From Candidatus Uhrbacteria bacterium (GTDB taxonomy: Bacteria > Patescibacteriota > Patescibacteriia > UBA9934 > UBA11717), in NCBI GenBank assembly GCA_018701105.1, contig JABIWD010000007.1:1-8687 (forward strand): a DNA stretch of 8,687 nucleotides, in the 5' to 3' direction. A program made the translations under genes and the position numbers. The notes beneath the pieces are model-generated. The model searched no databases. It had not been told where the DNA came from and saw only the letters and a program-made list of their open reading frames with translations. Shown piece after piece: positions 1-6,950 of the stretch. Position 1 is the first letter of the stretch. Every line of letters starts with the position of its first letter.

Positions 1-2
1 CG

Positions 3-959
3 GTATTGGACGGGGTTGATTTGCGCTATACGCGAACGATCTATTCTAAGAACCTCGAGGCGATAGTCCACACCGCGACCGCAACGTTCGATGTGCTGTT
101 CCGAAAGGTTGATGTGATTCACTATCACGGTGTTGGACCAGCGTTGCTTTCTTGGATTCCGCGATTACTGCGACCACGCGTCACAGTCGTAACTACTTTC
201 CACGCGCGCGATCAACATCATCAGAAATGGAACTTCATCGGTCGTCTCGCACTGAAGACGGGGGAATGGATGGCGTGTAAGGTTCCTAATGCGACTATTA
301 CGATTAGTCATACACTGCAGATTGTGGCGCGTGACGAGTATGGCACGGAGGCGATCTTGATTCCAAACGGTGCGGAGATCGTGACCCATCGTAAACATAC
401 GGCGTTGAAGGAGTTCGGGCTCAAGAAGAACGAGTTTATTTTGAATGTTGGACGTATTTTGCCAGTGAAGGGGTTGCACCACCTGATAAAAGCATTCCGA
501 CGAACAAAGACCGACAAGAAGCTCGTGCTCGTTGGAGATGCACCCGACGATCCTAGTTACTTGGACGAGCTCAAGAAGCTCGCGAAGGGTGACTCGCGAA
601 TCATGTTCCTTGGTCGAGTATCCGGTGAGCCTGTGAACCAGTTGTTCACGCACGCGTACTTGTTTGTGCAGCCATCGGAAAGTGAGGGGTTGCCGATTGT
701 GGTGCTGGAGGCTATGAGTAACGGTACCGCCGTGCTCGTTTCGGATATTCCCGGGAACCTTGAAGCGATTCATCGTGCTGGGTTCACGTTCGAGAATATG
801 AACGTGGACGATCTGACAGATCAACTGAATAATCTTTTAAAGCATCCCGAGCTTGTTGACCATGCTCGACACGATGTGAAGAAAATTATAATCAAGAATT
901 TCAACTGGGATACGATTGCAGACAAGACTCTGGACGTTTATAGATCTGTAAGGCATTAG
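3..959 (+). CDS. GT4-family glycosyltransferase, 5' end outside the window
   Basis: Retaining GT-B glycosyltransferase of the GT4 type, expected to move a sugar from a nucleotide-sugar donor to an envelope glycan or lipid acceptor at the cytoplasmic face of the membrane. The frame is open to the left edge, and roughly the first 50-80 residues of a normal GT4 enzyme are missing, so the real start lies upstream; TTG at 6 is only the first possible start codon visible. Numbering from that codon: HYHG at 39-42 in the N-terminal Rossmann half, IPNG at 119-122 at the interdomain linker, VGR and KGL at 148-156 opening the donor-binding half, and the E-x7-E donor motif from E227 to E235 (within SESEGLPIVVLE). 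The C-terminal half is complete and ends at TAG one base before the ATPase start. Acceptor and donor cannot be told from sequence. The family call is strong; the exact pathway is unknown. Confidence 0.9.
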   Translation, partial: VLDGVDLRYTRTIYSKNLEAIVHTATATFDVLFRKVDVIHYHGVGPALLSWIPRLLRPRVTVVTTFHARDQHHQKWNFIGRLALKTGEWMACKVPNATITISHTLQIVARDEYGTEAILIPNGAEIVTHRKHTALKEFGLKKNEFILNVGRILPVKGLHHLIKAFRRTKTDKKLVLVGDAPDDPSYLDELKKLAKGDSRIMFLGRVSGEPVNQLFTHAYLFVQPSESEGLPIVVLEAMSNGTAVLVSDIPGNLEAIHRAGFTFENMNVDDLTDQLNNLLKHPELVDHARHDVKKIIIKNFNWDTIADKTLDVYRSVRH

Positions 960-960
960 T

Positions 961-3552
961 ATGGCTAAGGATTGGCACAATAGTGAAGTGAGCGATGTCA
1001 TGAAGAGGCTCGGCGTCGGTAAGGACGGGCTGAGTGATGACGAAGTTCGTGTTCGCGTAAAGCAGTATGGGAAAAATAAGTTGGTCGCAAAGAAGCCGAC
1101 TTCGTTTTTGATATTACTGGCGCGACAGTTTAAGAGTCCGTTGATGCTCGTTTTGATTTTTGCTGCTGCGGCTAGTATTGCGGTTGGCGAAGGTGGCGAC
1201 GCTATTGTGATCTTTCTGGCCATCGGCGTGAACACATTTGTTGGCTTTTTACAGGAGTGGAAGGCCGAGCGAGCTGCAGAAGCACTGCAGTCATACGAGA
1301 ACCCAAGGGCCATGGTGAGACGTGACGGAGAGGTTGTGGATATTGATGCGAGGAATGTTGTTCCAGGAGACATAGTGCTATTGGCCGCTGGATCGCGAGT
1401 TGTTGCTGACGTTCGTTTGGTGGAATCGATAGACCTATTGGTTGACGAGGCCTTGCTTACTGGGGAATCTCTTCCGGTTGCAAAGAAGATTGTTCCTTTG
1501 AAGGATTCGTTTAGCCTTGGTGACAGGGTGAACATGGCTTTCCTGGGCACTATGGTTGTTGGAGGAAGGGGTGAGGGGGTTGTAGTTGCGACGGGAAAGA
1601 ATACTGAGTTGGGAGACATCGTACAGTTGGTGACGGAGACTCGTGACGAGGTCACGCCGTTGCAAGGCCAGCTCAAGCATTTTAGCCTGCAGCTTGGATT
1701 TCTATTTTTGGTAGTTGTTGTCGCGATGTTTGGCGTCGGCTTGCTGCGAGGTGTGCCTATTTATGACATGGTTGCGATAGCAATTGCGCTTGCGGTGGCA
1801 TCTATCCCTGAGGGTTTGATAGTTGCGCTTACTGTTGTTTTAGCAATTGGAATGCAGAGGATGCTGAAGCTCAACGCGCTGACAAGGCGACTAGTTGCCG
1901 CGGAGACGCTGGGGAGCGTGTCCATTGTGTGTACTGATAAGACAGGAACTCTTACTCGTGGTGTCATGTCTGTGGTGCAGGTTGTTACTCCTAAGCACAA
2001 TCTTGAGATGCACTCAACGCTTCCCGATGATGTGGAGGAGATGTTGTTGTTAGGAGCGCTGAATAACGATGCACATATTTCAAAGGATCGTAGACTCGGT
2101 TATCCTACGGAACTTGCTTTGATTGATGCTGCGATAGAGGTTGGTATAGACGTTGGATCCGTAAGAAAGAGCATGGCGCGCATTGGCGAGGTGCCGTTTA
2201 CTTCAGCTAGTAAGTTCATGATCACGACTCATAGGCGTGACGGTGAGGATTTGCTGGTGGTAAAAGGTGCACCGGAACGAGTTTTGGAAATGTGTGAGAT
2301 GGACGAGGGGGCTCGACAGCAGGCGTGGGAGACGGCTGAGCGCATGATGCAGCAGGGACTCAGAGTTTTGGCTATTGCAACGGATTCTGGTTCCAGCTTT
2401 GACCTTGATGAGCCGGTGCAAGGTGCCAGGTACGTGGGTCTTGTTGGTCTTAAGGATCCTTTGAGAGAGTCGGTGAAGGGAACGGTGAAGCAGCTTGTGT
2501 CTGCTGGCATTCGGCTTGTTCTGATTACTGGCGACCATCCGGATACTGCAAAATCAATAGCGACGAACGCCGGGATTGATGTTGGTGACCATGGGATAGT
2601 TACAGGTAAAGATCTTGATGACATGAGCGACGGTGAGCTTCAGAGTAGGATCGCATTGATATCGGTATTTGCGCGCGTGAATCCTCGGCACAAAGTTCGT
2701 ATCGTTCAAGCTTGGAAGGGGCGAGATGAAGTGGTCGCGATGGTTGGTGATGGTGTGAACGATGCCGCTGCCATGAAGGTGGCAGACATCGGAGTTGCCT
2801 TAGGGTCAGGTACGGATGTTGCGCAACAGACCTCAGACATGGTGTTACTCGATAATAATTTGTCTACAATAGTGTCCGCAGTACGTGAAGGGAGAATCAT
2901 ATTCGATAACATTCGAAAGGTTATCGTATATTTGTTGGCCGACAGTTTCTCCGAGATCATCTTGATTGGTGGTGCCATCGCATTAGGGCTACCGCTTCCA
3001 TTGCTCGCGGTGCAGATTCTGTGGATCAACCTTGTGACAGATGGATTCCCTCATTTGGCTCTAACTATGGAGCCGGGGGAAGGTGATGTTATGAGTTATC
3101 CACCGCGCAAGAAGAGCGAGCCTGTAGTTAGCGGCGAGATGAAGATGCTCATTTTCTTGATAGGAATTGTTACAGACATTGGACTATTACTGTTATTCTG
3201 GGTGTTAATAGGTCGCGAGTATGATATTGCGCACTTGAGAACGATCATGTTCTCTGCGCTAGCGATAGACTCATTGTTCTATGTATACGCAGTTAAGAGT
3301 TTGCGGCATTCCATATTTCGTACTAAGTTGTTTCAGAACAAGTGGCTCAACATTGCAGTTGTGGCCGGAATCCTGCTACAGCTCTCCGCGATTTATGCTC
3401 CGCCCTTGCAAGAGCTTTTCTCAACCGTATCACTTCAATTCTATGACTGGATTATCTTGATTGTTCTGAGCTTGATCAAGTTGGTAGTTATTGAAGTATC
3501 AAAGGAGGGCGTCATGCTATTTAAACGAAAACGATATGTTGCATCGAATTAA
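961..3552 (+). CDS. P2-type cation-transporting ATPase, probably Ca2+
   Basis: An 863-residue ATP-driven cation pump of the inner membrane with a complete P2-type layout. Visible parts: cation-ATPase N-terminal domain (1-60), M1-M2 (about 60-98), actuator loop TGES (167-170), M3-M4 with PEGL (283-286), phosphorylation site DKTGT with D326, nucleotide-binding KGAPE (435-439), TGD (523-525), hinge GDGVND (596-601), then M5-M10 (about 655-848). Compared from memory with SERCA, the site II residues are kept: E284 in M4, N690 and D694 in M6. At site I, E665 and T693 are kept, the M5 asparagine is S662, and the M8 glutamate is probably D770. This favours Ca2+, but Mn2+ or another cation is possible. 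The start ATG lies 7 nt after a TAAGG ribosome-binding site (949-953) and 1 nt after the glycosyltransferase stop. Length fits bacterial P2A pumps (about 850-900 residues). The gene tail overlaps the MurE-like gene. Confidence 0.95.
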   Translation: MAKDWHNSEVSDVMKRLGVGKDGLSDDEVRVRVKQYGKNKLVAKKPTSFLILLARQFKSPLMLVLIFAAAASIAVGEGGDAIVIFLAIGVNTFVGFLQEWKAERAAEALQSYENPRAMVRRDGEVVDIDARNVVPGDIVLLAAGSRVVADVRLVESIDLLVDEALLTGESLPVAKKIVPLKDSFSLGDRVNMAFLGTMVVGGRGEGVVVATGKNTELGDIVQLVTETRDEVTPLQGQLKHFSLQLGFLFLVVVVAMFGVGLLRGVPIYDMVAIAIALAVASIPEGLIVALTVVLAIGMQRMLKLNALTRRLVAAETLGSVSIVCTDKTGTLTRGVMSVVQVVTPKHNLEMHSTLPDDVEEMLLLGALNNDAHISKDRRLGYPTELALIDAAIEVGIDVGSVRKSMARIGEVPFTSASKFMITTHRRDGEDLLVVKGAPERVLEMCEMDEGARQQAWETAERMMQQGLRVLAIATDSGSSFDLDEPVQGARYVGLVGLKDPLRESVKGTVKQLVSAGIRLVLITGDHPDTAKSIATNAGIDVGDHGIVTGKDLDDMSDGELQSRIALISVFARVNPRHKVRIVQAWKGRDEVVAMVGDGVNDAAAMKVADIGVALGSGTDVAQQTSDMVLLDNNLSTIVSAVREGRIIFDNIRKVIVYLLADSFSEIILIGGAIALGLPLPLLAVQILWINLVTDGFPHLALTMEPGEGDVMSYPPRKKSEPVVSGEMKMLIFLIGIVTDIGLLLLFWVLIGREYDIAHLRTIMFSALAIDSLFYVYAVKSLRHSIFRTKLFQNKWLNIAVVAGILLQLSAIYAPPLQELFSTVSLQFYDWIILIVLSLIKLVVIEVSKEGVMLFKRKRYVASN
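3502..3516 (+). promoter_or_regulatory. Strong internal Shine-Dalgarno before an in-frame ATG in the ATPase tail
   Basis: AAGGAGG at 3502-3508 is followed after 5 nt by ATG at 3514. This ATG is in the ATPase frame (Met851) and would give a 12-residue peptide ending at the ATPase stop (3550-3552). The next gene's ATG at 3536 is 27 nt downstream of the motif, too far for direct use. It may load ribosomes that reinitiate at 3536, or it may be chance within codons for K-E-G. It is the best Shine-Dalgarno match I noticed in the window. Confidence 0.4.
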
Positions 3553-4852
3553 AAAATATATCCCACACTCGTGGCTGCAGGGCTACCATTTCTTAATGGC
3601 AAATGGCGCTGCGTTTTCTTATCGATACCCCTCGAACAAGCTTCACGTAATCGGCGTAACCGGGACAAACGGCAAGTCGTCGACTGTGCAGATGATTGGT
3701 CATTTGTTGATGGAGCTTGGTGAGACTGTTGGGTGGACGACTACTGCGTCGTTTAGGATCGCAGACCGCGAGGTTATCAACGACCAGAAGATGACCATGC
3801 TTGGTCGCACGCAGACGCACAAGATGATGGGGGAGATGGTGAAGCGAAAGTGTAAGTATGCGATCATCGAAACTTCGTCGCAGGGGATATTGCAATATCG
3901 TCATATCGGGATCAATTACGATACCGTGCTTTTCACAAACTTAACACCGGAGCACATCGAGGCTCATGGTGGTTTTGATAACTATAAAGCTACAAAACTA
4001 CGATTGTTTCAAAAAATCACTTCTCTTAAGAAGAAGAGACTCGGCGGTGAGACCGTGCCAAAGAAAATCATCGTAAACCTCAACGACCAATATTCCGCTG
4101 AGTTTGCGCGGTTTAATGTGGATCAGGTAATTGGATATGCTGATGACGATCGTGAGATTTTCGATGTACACGTAGACAAAAAGATCGTTGCTGAGAAGCC
4201 TCACTTGTCACTTGCGGGGACGGCGGCCAAGATCGGTGACGAGCATCTCAAGATCGGTTTGATTGGACCGTATTATTTAGAAAATGCGATGGCGGCGATC
4301 TCAGCTGTTGTTAGTTTGGGATTTTCGATGCGCGATGTCCTCAAGGCTGCGCTTAAGCTCGAGGCAGTACCGGGGCGACTTGAAACTTTCTCGAAAGACG
4401 GCGTGACCGTGATCGTTGATTACGCTCCCGAACCGTTTGCGTTAGAGGCTTTGTACAAGGCGGTTGCGTTGTTCTCGGCGAAGAGGATCATACACGTGAC
4501 AGGGTCGACTGGTGGCGGACGAGATACCGCAAGGCGCAAGGTGATTGGTCAGATGTCTGCGGCGAAAGATGACGTCGTCATTGTGACCAACGAAGATCCT
4601 TATGATGAGGAGCCTATGTCGATCATAGATGAGATTGCCGATTCTGCGAAAGCGTATGGCAAGATTGATGGAACGGACCTGTTTAGGATTCTAGATCGCA
4701 AGGAGGCGATCGAGAAGGCGATCTCGCTCGCGGAGCACGGTGATGTGGTGCTCGTAACTGGTAAGGGCTCCGAGCCTGTGATGGCGATCTCTGGTGGTCG
4801 CAAGGTTACGAGCGATGATAGGGTATTTGTGAGAGATATATTAGGGCTATGA
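3536..4852 (+). CDS. murE: Short MurE-like Mur ligase (UDP-N-acetylmuramyl-tripeptide synthetase family)
   Basis: A 438-residue ATP-dependent Mur ligase, expected to add the third amino acid to UDP-MurNAc-L-Ala-D-Glu in cytoplasmic peptidoglycan precursor synthesis. The P-loop GTNGKSS is at 43-49. The MurE-type segment is TSSQGILQYR at 113-122 (E. coli has SSHGL). TNLTPEH is at 134-140, the probable carbamylated lysine is K154 in YKATK, GRLE is at 280-283, VDYAPEP at 294-300, and TGSTGGGRD at 322-330. Two departures from textbook MurE: the N-terminal UDP-binding domain is almost absent (about 41 residues before the P-loop, against about 110 in E. coli), and the amino-acid-selecting DNPR position reads EDPY (353-356). 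I recall similar short ligases in Patescibacteria. ATG 3536 was chosen because the P-loop distance fits and the only earlier start is TTG 3491, deep inside the ATPase gene. It overlaps the ATPase by 17 nt. The Mur ligase call is firm; the substrate is open. Confidence 0.88.
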   Translation: MLHRIKKYIPHSWLQGYHFLMANGAAFSYRYPSNKLHVIGVTGTNGKSSTVQMIGHLLMELGETVGWTTTASFRIADREVINDQKMTMLGRTQTHKMMGEMVKRKCKYAIIETSSQGILQYRHIGINYDTVLFTNLTPEHIEAHGGFDNYKATKLRLFQKITSLKKKRLGGETVPKKIIVNLNDQYSAEFARFNVDQVIGYADDDREIFDVHVDKKIVAEKPHLSLAGTAAKIGDEHLKIGLIGPYYLENAMAAISAVVSLGFSMRDVLKAALKLEAVPGRLETFSKDGVTVIVDYAPEPFALEALYKAVALFSAKRIIHVTGSTGGGRDTARRKVIGQMSAAKDDVVIVTNEDPYDEEPMSIIDEIADSAKAYGKIDGTDLFRILDRKEAIEKAISLAEHGDVVLVTGKGSEPVMAISGGRKVTSDDRVFVRDILGL

Positions 4853-5388
4853 AGGGAATAAAGTTAAATGAACGTGAAGAGGTCGTACACACCGAACGCG
4901 GTGCTGTGTATCCATTTGTGATCCGGATTGTTGCCGGAGGGATCTTGACCATCGTTCCTTTCTTTTTCTTCTTTCCTTTGCTCGCGTTTGGTGGAGCCGG
5001 CATGATGTTGCTTTTCATCGTAGCTGGAGTTGGCGCATATGTTTTGCTCAGAGCTTCATCGAAGTGGAAGGGTAGTGTGTGCATTGTTACAAACCAACGG
5101 ATCATCCAAACTCGTCAGAAGGGGCTGTTGGATAGACAGGTGACCTATGCGAGTTTGAAGAATATTAACGACATCGCGTATCGCATATCGGGGCTTGGAA
5201 AGTCGATCCTGAGAATAGGAGAGGTGCGTGTTACTTTTTCTGGAGTGATTCCATCTATGCTGTTCGCGAACATCAAGCATCCTGAGACATTGCGTGATAT
5301 TATTGTCGAGCTTCAGTCGATGCCGAAGAAGGGCTCGGGATCAACCGGTAAAGGCGAGAGTTTTAAGCGGGTTCATGTAGACGTATGA
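4849..5388 (+). CDS. Membrane-anchored bacterial PH-domain protein (YdbS/DUF304-like)
   Basis: A 179-residue protein with two hydrophobic helices (about 20-44 and 47-67) joined by a short FGG turn, followed by a bacterial pleckstrin-homology-like domain at about 72-156. The domain opens with the typical VTNQRII (80-86) and continues through alternating beta strands (RQVTYASLKNINDIAY, LRIGEVRVTFSG) to a closing amphipathic helix (HPETLRDIIVELQ). A charged, Ser/Gly-rich tail follows (157-179). Both helices likely form a hairpin that leaves the PH domain in the cytoplasm; this topology is inferred. The molecular role of such proteins is mostly unknown, so no reaction is assigned. It starts at the ATGA overlap with the MurE-like gene and ends at another ATGA overlap with the FtsB-like gene, which suggests stoichiometric expression with wall and division factors. 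Only a weak AGGG lies upstream, so coupling probably decides initiation. A run of five Phe (38-42) in the first helix comes from a pyrimidine-only DNA tract. Confidence 0.8.
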   Translation: MKGIKLNEREEVVHTERGAVYPFVIRIVAGGILTIVPFFFFFPLLAFGGAGMMLLFIVAGVGAYVLLRASSKWKGSVCIVTNQRIIQTRQKGLLDRQVTYASLKNINDIAYRISGLGKSILRIGEVRVTFSGVIPSMLFANIKHPETLRDIIVELQSMPKKGSGSTGKGESFKRVHVDV

Positions 5389-5813
5389 AGAATCGTCCAA
5401 TTCAATCAATAATGAAGGTCTTTGGTTATAAGATGTTTTTTGTTGTAAACATCGCGATCTTGCTGTTGCTTGGATTGAGCTTTGGGAGAGAGTTTGTGCG
5501 CAGTTCTGCGATCTCAAAGGAGATTGGAGCGCTCGAGGCCGAGAAGGCGAGCTTGGAGGAGAAGAACCTTTCGCTGAGTGCGTATCAGGAGTATTTGGAG
5601 ACAGAGGCATTTTTAGAATATGAGGCACGCGAGAAGTTTGGTTTGCAACGACCCGGTGAGACGCAGGTGCATATTGAGGAGGGAGGGGCGCCTGTGAACG
5701 TTGAGACTGCTGTAGCTTTGTTTGCGGACGGCGAGGTTGTGATTCCAACGTGGAAGTTGTGGATGTGGTATTTCTTTGATCCGGATGTTTTTGAAGACTA
5801 TGTGGCAACGTGA
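5385..5813 (+). CDS. FtsB/DivIC-like septum formation initiator protein
   Basis: A 142-residue bitopic membrane protein of the FtsB/DivIC type, expected to bridge divisome proteins (FtsQ/DivIB and FtsL classes) on the outer side of the membrane. It has a short basic N-terminus, a transmembrane helix at about 16-33, a charged coiled coil at about 38-68 (SKEIGALEAEKASLEEKN), then the family hallmark YEAREKFGLQRPGE (79-92), in which the helix ends before a short beta strand. The tail is longer than in E. coli FtsB (about 103 residues) and ends with an aromatic patch, WKLWMWYFF (123-131). As I recall, similar W-rich YFF tails are common in Patescibacteria homologues. The start overlaps the PH-domain gene by ATGA and there is no clear Shine-Dalgarno, so translation is likely coupled. 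Its last 14 nt overlap the next gene. FtsB and DivIC cannot be separated by sequence alone, so no symbol is given. Confidence 0.87.
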   Translation: MKNRPIQSIMKVFGYKMFFVVNIAILLLLGLSFGREFVRSSAISKEIGALEAEKASLEEKNLSLSAYQEYLETEAFLEYEAREKFGLQRPGETQVHIEEGGAPVNVETAVALFADGEVVIPTWKLWMWYFFDPDVFEDYVAT

Positions 5814-6765
5814 GCAAAAAGAAATAGGCCCATCGCCTTTGCCGGCGCACCTTTATGCTCAAAGACAACTTCCAGTTCAACGCGCATTGTTTTGGCTTGG
5901 TCGTAGTGCTATTGCGCTTGGAATGGCAGGATTGGTGTTAGCTGTATTTATTGTTTCTTTGTATAGGATTCCTGACGGTAGAGGGCTGCTCTACTGGTTT
6001 TCGGACAGACTCCCGTTGCCCGCAATGAAGGTGAACGAGCAAACCGTACCGTTACGCGAGTACCGAACAGTTTTAGATGGCTGGCATCAGCTGTATACGT
6101 ATCACGGCGCGTCGGAAGAGCAGGCTGACAAGGTTGTCGCACTTCGAGTGGATGAGCGCATGATTCGAGACGTGCTGCTTCAAGAGCTCATGGAAGAGCG
6201 GGAGATGACACTGAACGATGAGTTTGTTGCGACTGTGTTTGCAGAGTTTGTTGCACAGTATCCAACGGAGGCTCACTTTATTGAAGCCATCGATCGCCAA
6301 TTCGGTTGGTCGCCGGAACAATTTTCGCAGCTAATAGTTGAGCCTCTTGCAAGAACGAGGTTGCTCGCCGACTCAGTTGGGTCGTGGAGTGAGGTGCAGA
6401 AGCAGACACTAGAGATTATGCAGGAACTTCATGCGCGCATTTTTATTGACACAGACAGTTTCTCTGAAATCGCACAGGAGGTCAGTACAAGCTTGTCGGC
6501 CAGTGATGGTGGTGAGCTTGGACTACGTCCGATTGACGAGTATCCGATTGAGGCGAGGGACATTTTGCTTTCGCTCGACGAAGGTTCGCTTACATCGGTG
6601 ATCGATCTGCCTGGTCGTTTTGTGATTTACCAAGTGCAAAATCAAGTAGAAAGATCATCAGGTATGTTTGTAGATGCGCGTGAGGTGTCTGTGGACAAGC
6701 GGGATATTTACGATGTACTCGAGGAGAGAATGGATTCAGCGGTAATTGAGCACTACTTGAAATAA
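5800..6765 (+). CDS. Membrane-anchored SurA/PrsA-like foldase with degenerate parvulin domain
   Basis: A 321-residue protein resembling SurA/PrsA-type peptidyl-prolyl isomerases, which help proteins fold outside the cytoplasmic membrane. A cytoplasmic N-terminus of about 29 residues precedes one transmembrane helix (about 30-55), so the rest faces outside. The SurA-N-like helical chaperone region spans about 76-190, starting with MKVNEQTVPLREY. The parvulin part is recognised by FSEIAQEVSTSLSASDGGELG (221-241), the following LSLDEGSLTSVIDLPGRFVIYQV (257-279) and a C-terminal AREVSV strand. The first parvulin strand with its usual R-H-I-L histidine is not seen: the stretch before the domain reads DSVGSWSEVQKQ. 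It may act mainly as a chaperone. ATG 5800 was chosen from several in-frame options (TTG 5776, ATG 5785, TTG 5791) as giving the smallest overlap, 14 nt; ATG 5785 remains possible. It is the last gene of the operon before a terminator and sits beside a secreted protein that could be a client. Confidence 0.82.
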   Translation: MWQREQKEIGPSPLPAHLYAQRQLPVQRALFWLGRSAIALGMAGLVLAVFIVSLYRIPDGRGLLYWFSDRLPLPAMKVNEQTVPLREYRTVLDGWHQLYTYHGASEEQADKVVALRVDERMIRDVLLQELMEEREMTLNDEFVATVFAEFVAQYPTEAHFIEAIDRQFGWSPEQFSQLIVEPLARTRLLADSVGSWSEVQKQTLEIMQELHARIFIDTDSFSEIAQEVSTSLSASDGGELGLRPIDEYPIEARDILLSLDEGSLTSVIDLPGRFVIYQVQNQVERSSGMFVDAREVSVDKRDIYDVLEERMDSAVIEHYLK

Positions 6766-6794
6766 CCCCCCCATCCATTACCTAGAATGTGCAT

Positions 6795-6821
6795 AACTCG
6801 ACCCGCAAAGGTCGAGTTTTT
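6795..6821 (+). terminator. Rho-independent terminator
   Basis: A perfect 9-bp stem AACTCGACC (6795-6803) pairs with GGTCGAGTT (6810-6818) around a 6-nt loop CGCAAA, with a T-run at 6817-6821. It lies 29 nt after the stop of the SurA-like gene, so it ends the six-gene envelope transcript. The T-run is short (five), and its last base is the first base of the downstream extended -10 element. Confidence 0.85.
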
Positions 6822-6829
6822 GGTATAAT
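6821..6829 (+). promoter_or_regulatory. Extended -10 promoter for the surface-protein gene
   Basis: TGGTATAAT matches the extended -10 consensus TGnTATAAT exactly. No -35 match is present at a 16-18 nt spacing (the place is occupied by the terminator loop, ACCCGC), consistent with extended -10 use. Transcription would start near 6835-6838, giving a leader of about 20 nt before ATG 6858, with no Shine-Dalgarno in it. The promoter role is inferred from the sequence match and its position between a terminator and a gene start. Confidence 0.72.
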
Positions 6830-6857
6830 TGCTATGAAATAATATTATCCGTTCTAT

Positions 6858-6950
6858 ATGAACTACCCCCAAAGGGCCCTTTCTTTTAGTTGCTATTCTT
6901 TTGTCATTGCAGCTTTCGGGGTTCTTTTGTTTGCAACGGGGGCGAATGCT
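6858..6950 (+). other. Sec signal peptide of the surface protein
   Basis: Residues 1-31: a short n-region with Arg6, a hydrophobic core from about 13 to 26 (YSFVIAAFGVLLFA), and the signal peptidase I motif A-N-A at 29-31, with probable cleavage before A32. No lipobox cysteine is present at the cleavage point, so it is not a lipoprotein. Confidence 0.85.

Noticed and set aside
165..824. 219-codon minus-strand open frame opposite the glycosyltransferase
   Set aside because: Shadow of the GT4 gene, whose donor-binding motifs lie in this interval; no family resemblance in the antisense translation.
837..1676. 279-codon minus-strand open frame opposite the ATPase
   Set aside because: The plus strand here encodes conserved ATPase motifs (TGES and others). 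The minus-strand protein is Ser/Thr/Pro-rich with no recognisable domain.
3491..3535. Upstream TTG start that would lengthen the MurE-like protein by 15 residues
   Set aside because: The added residues (starting MKYQRR) are just the ATPase tail in another frame, and the TTG has no ribosome-binding site; ATG 3536 fits better.
6834..6842. ATG-AAA-TAA mini-frame at the predicted transcription start of the surface gene
   Set aside because: It lies at or before the likely first transcribed base, has no ribosome-binding site, and is expected by chance in A/T-rich leader DNA.
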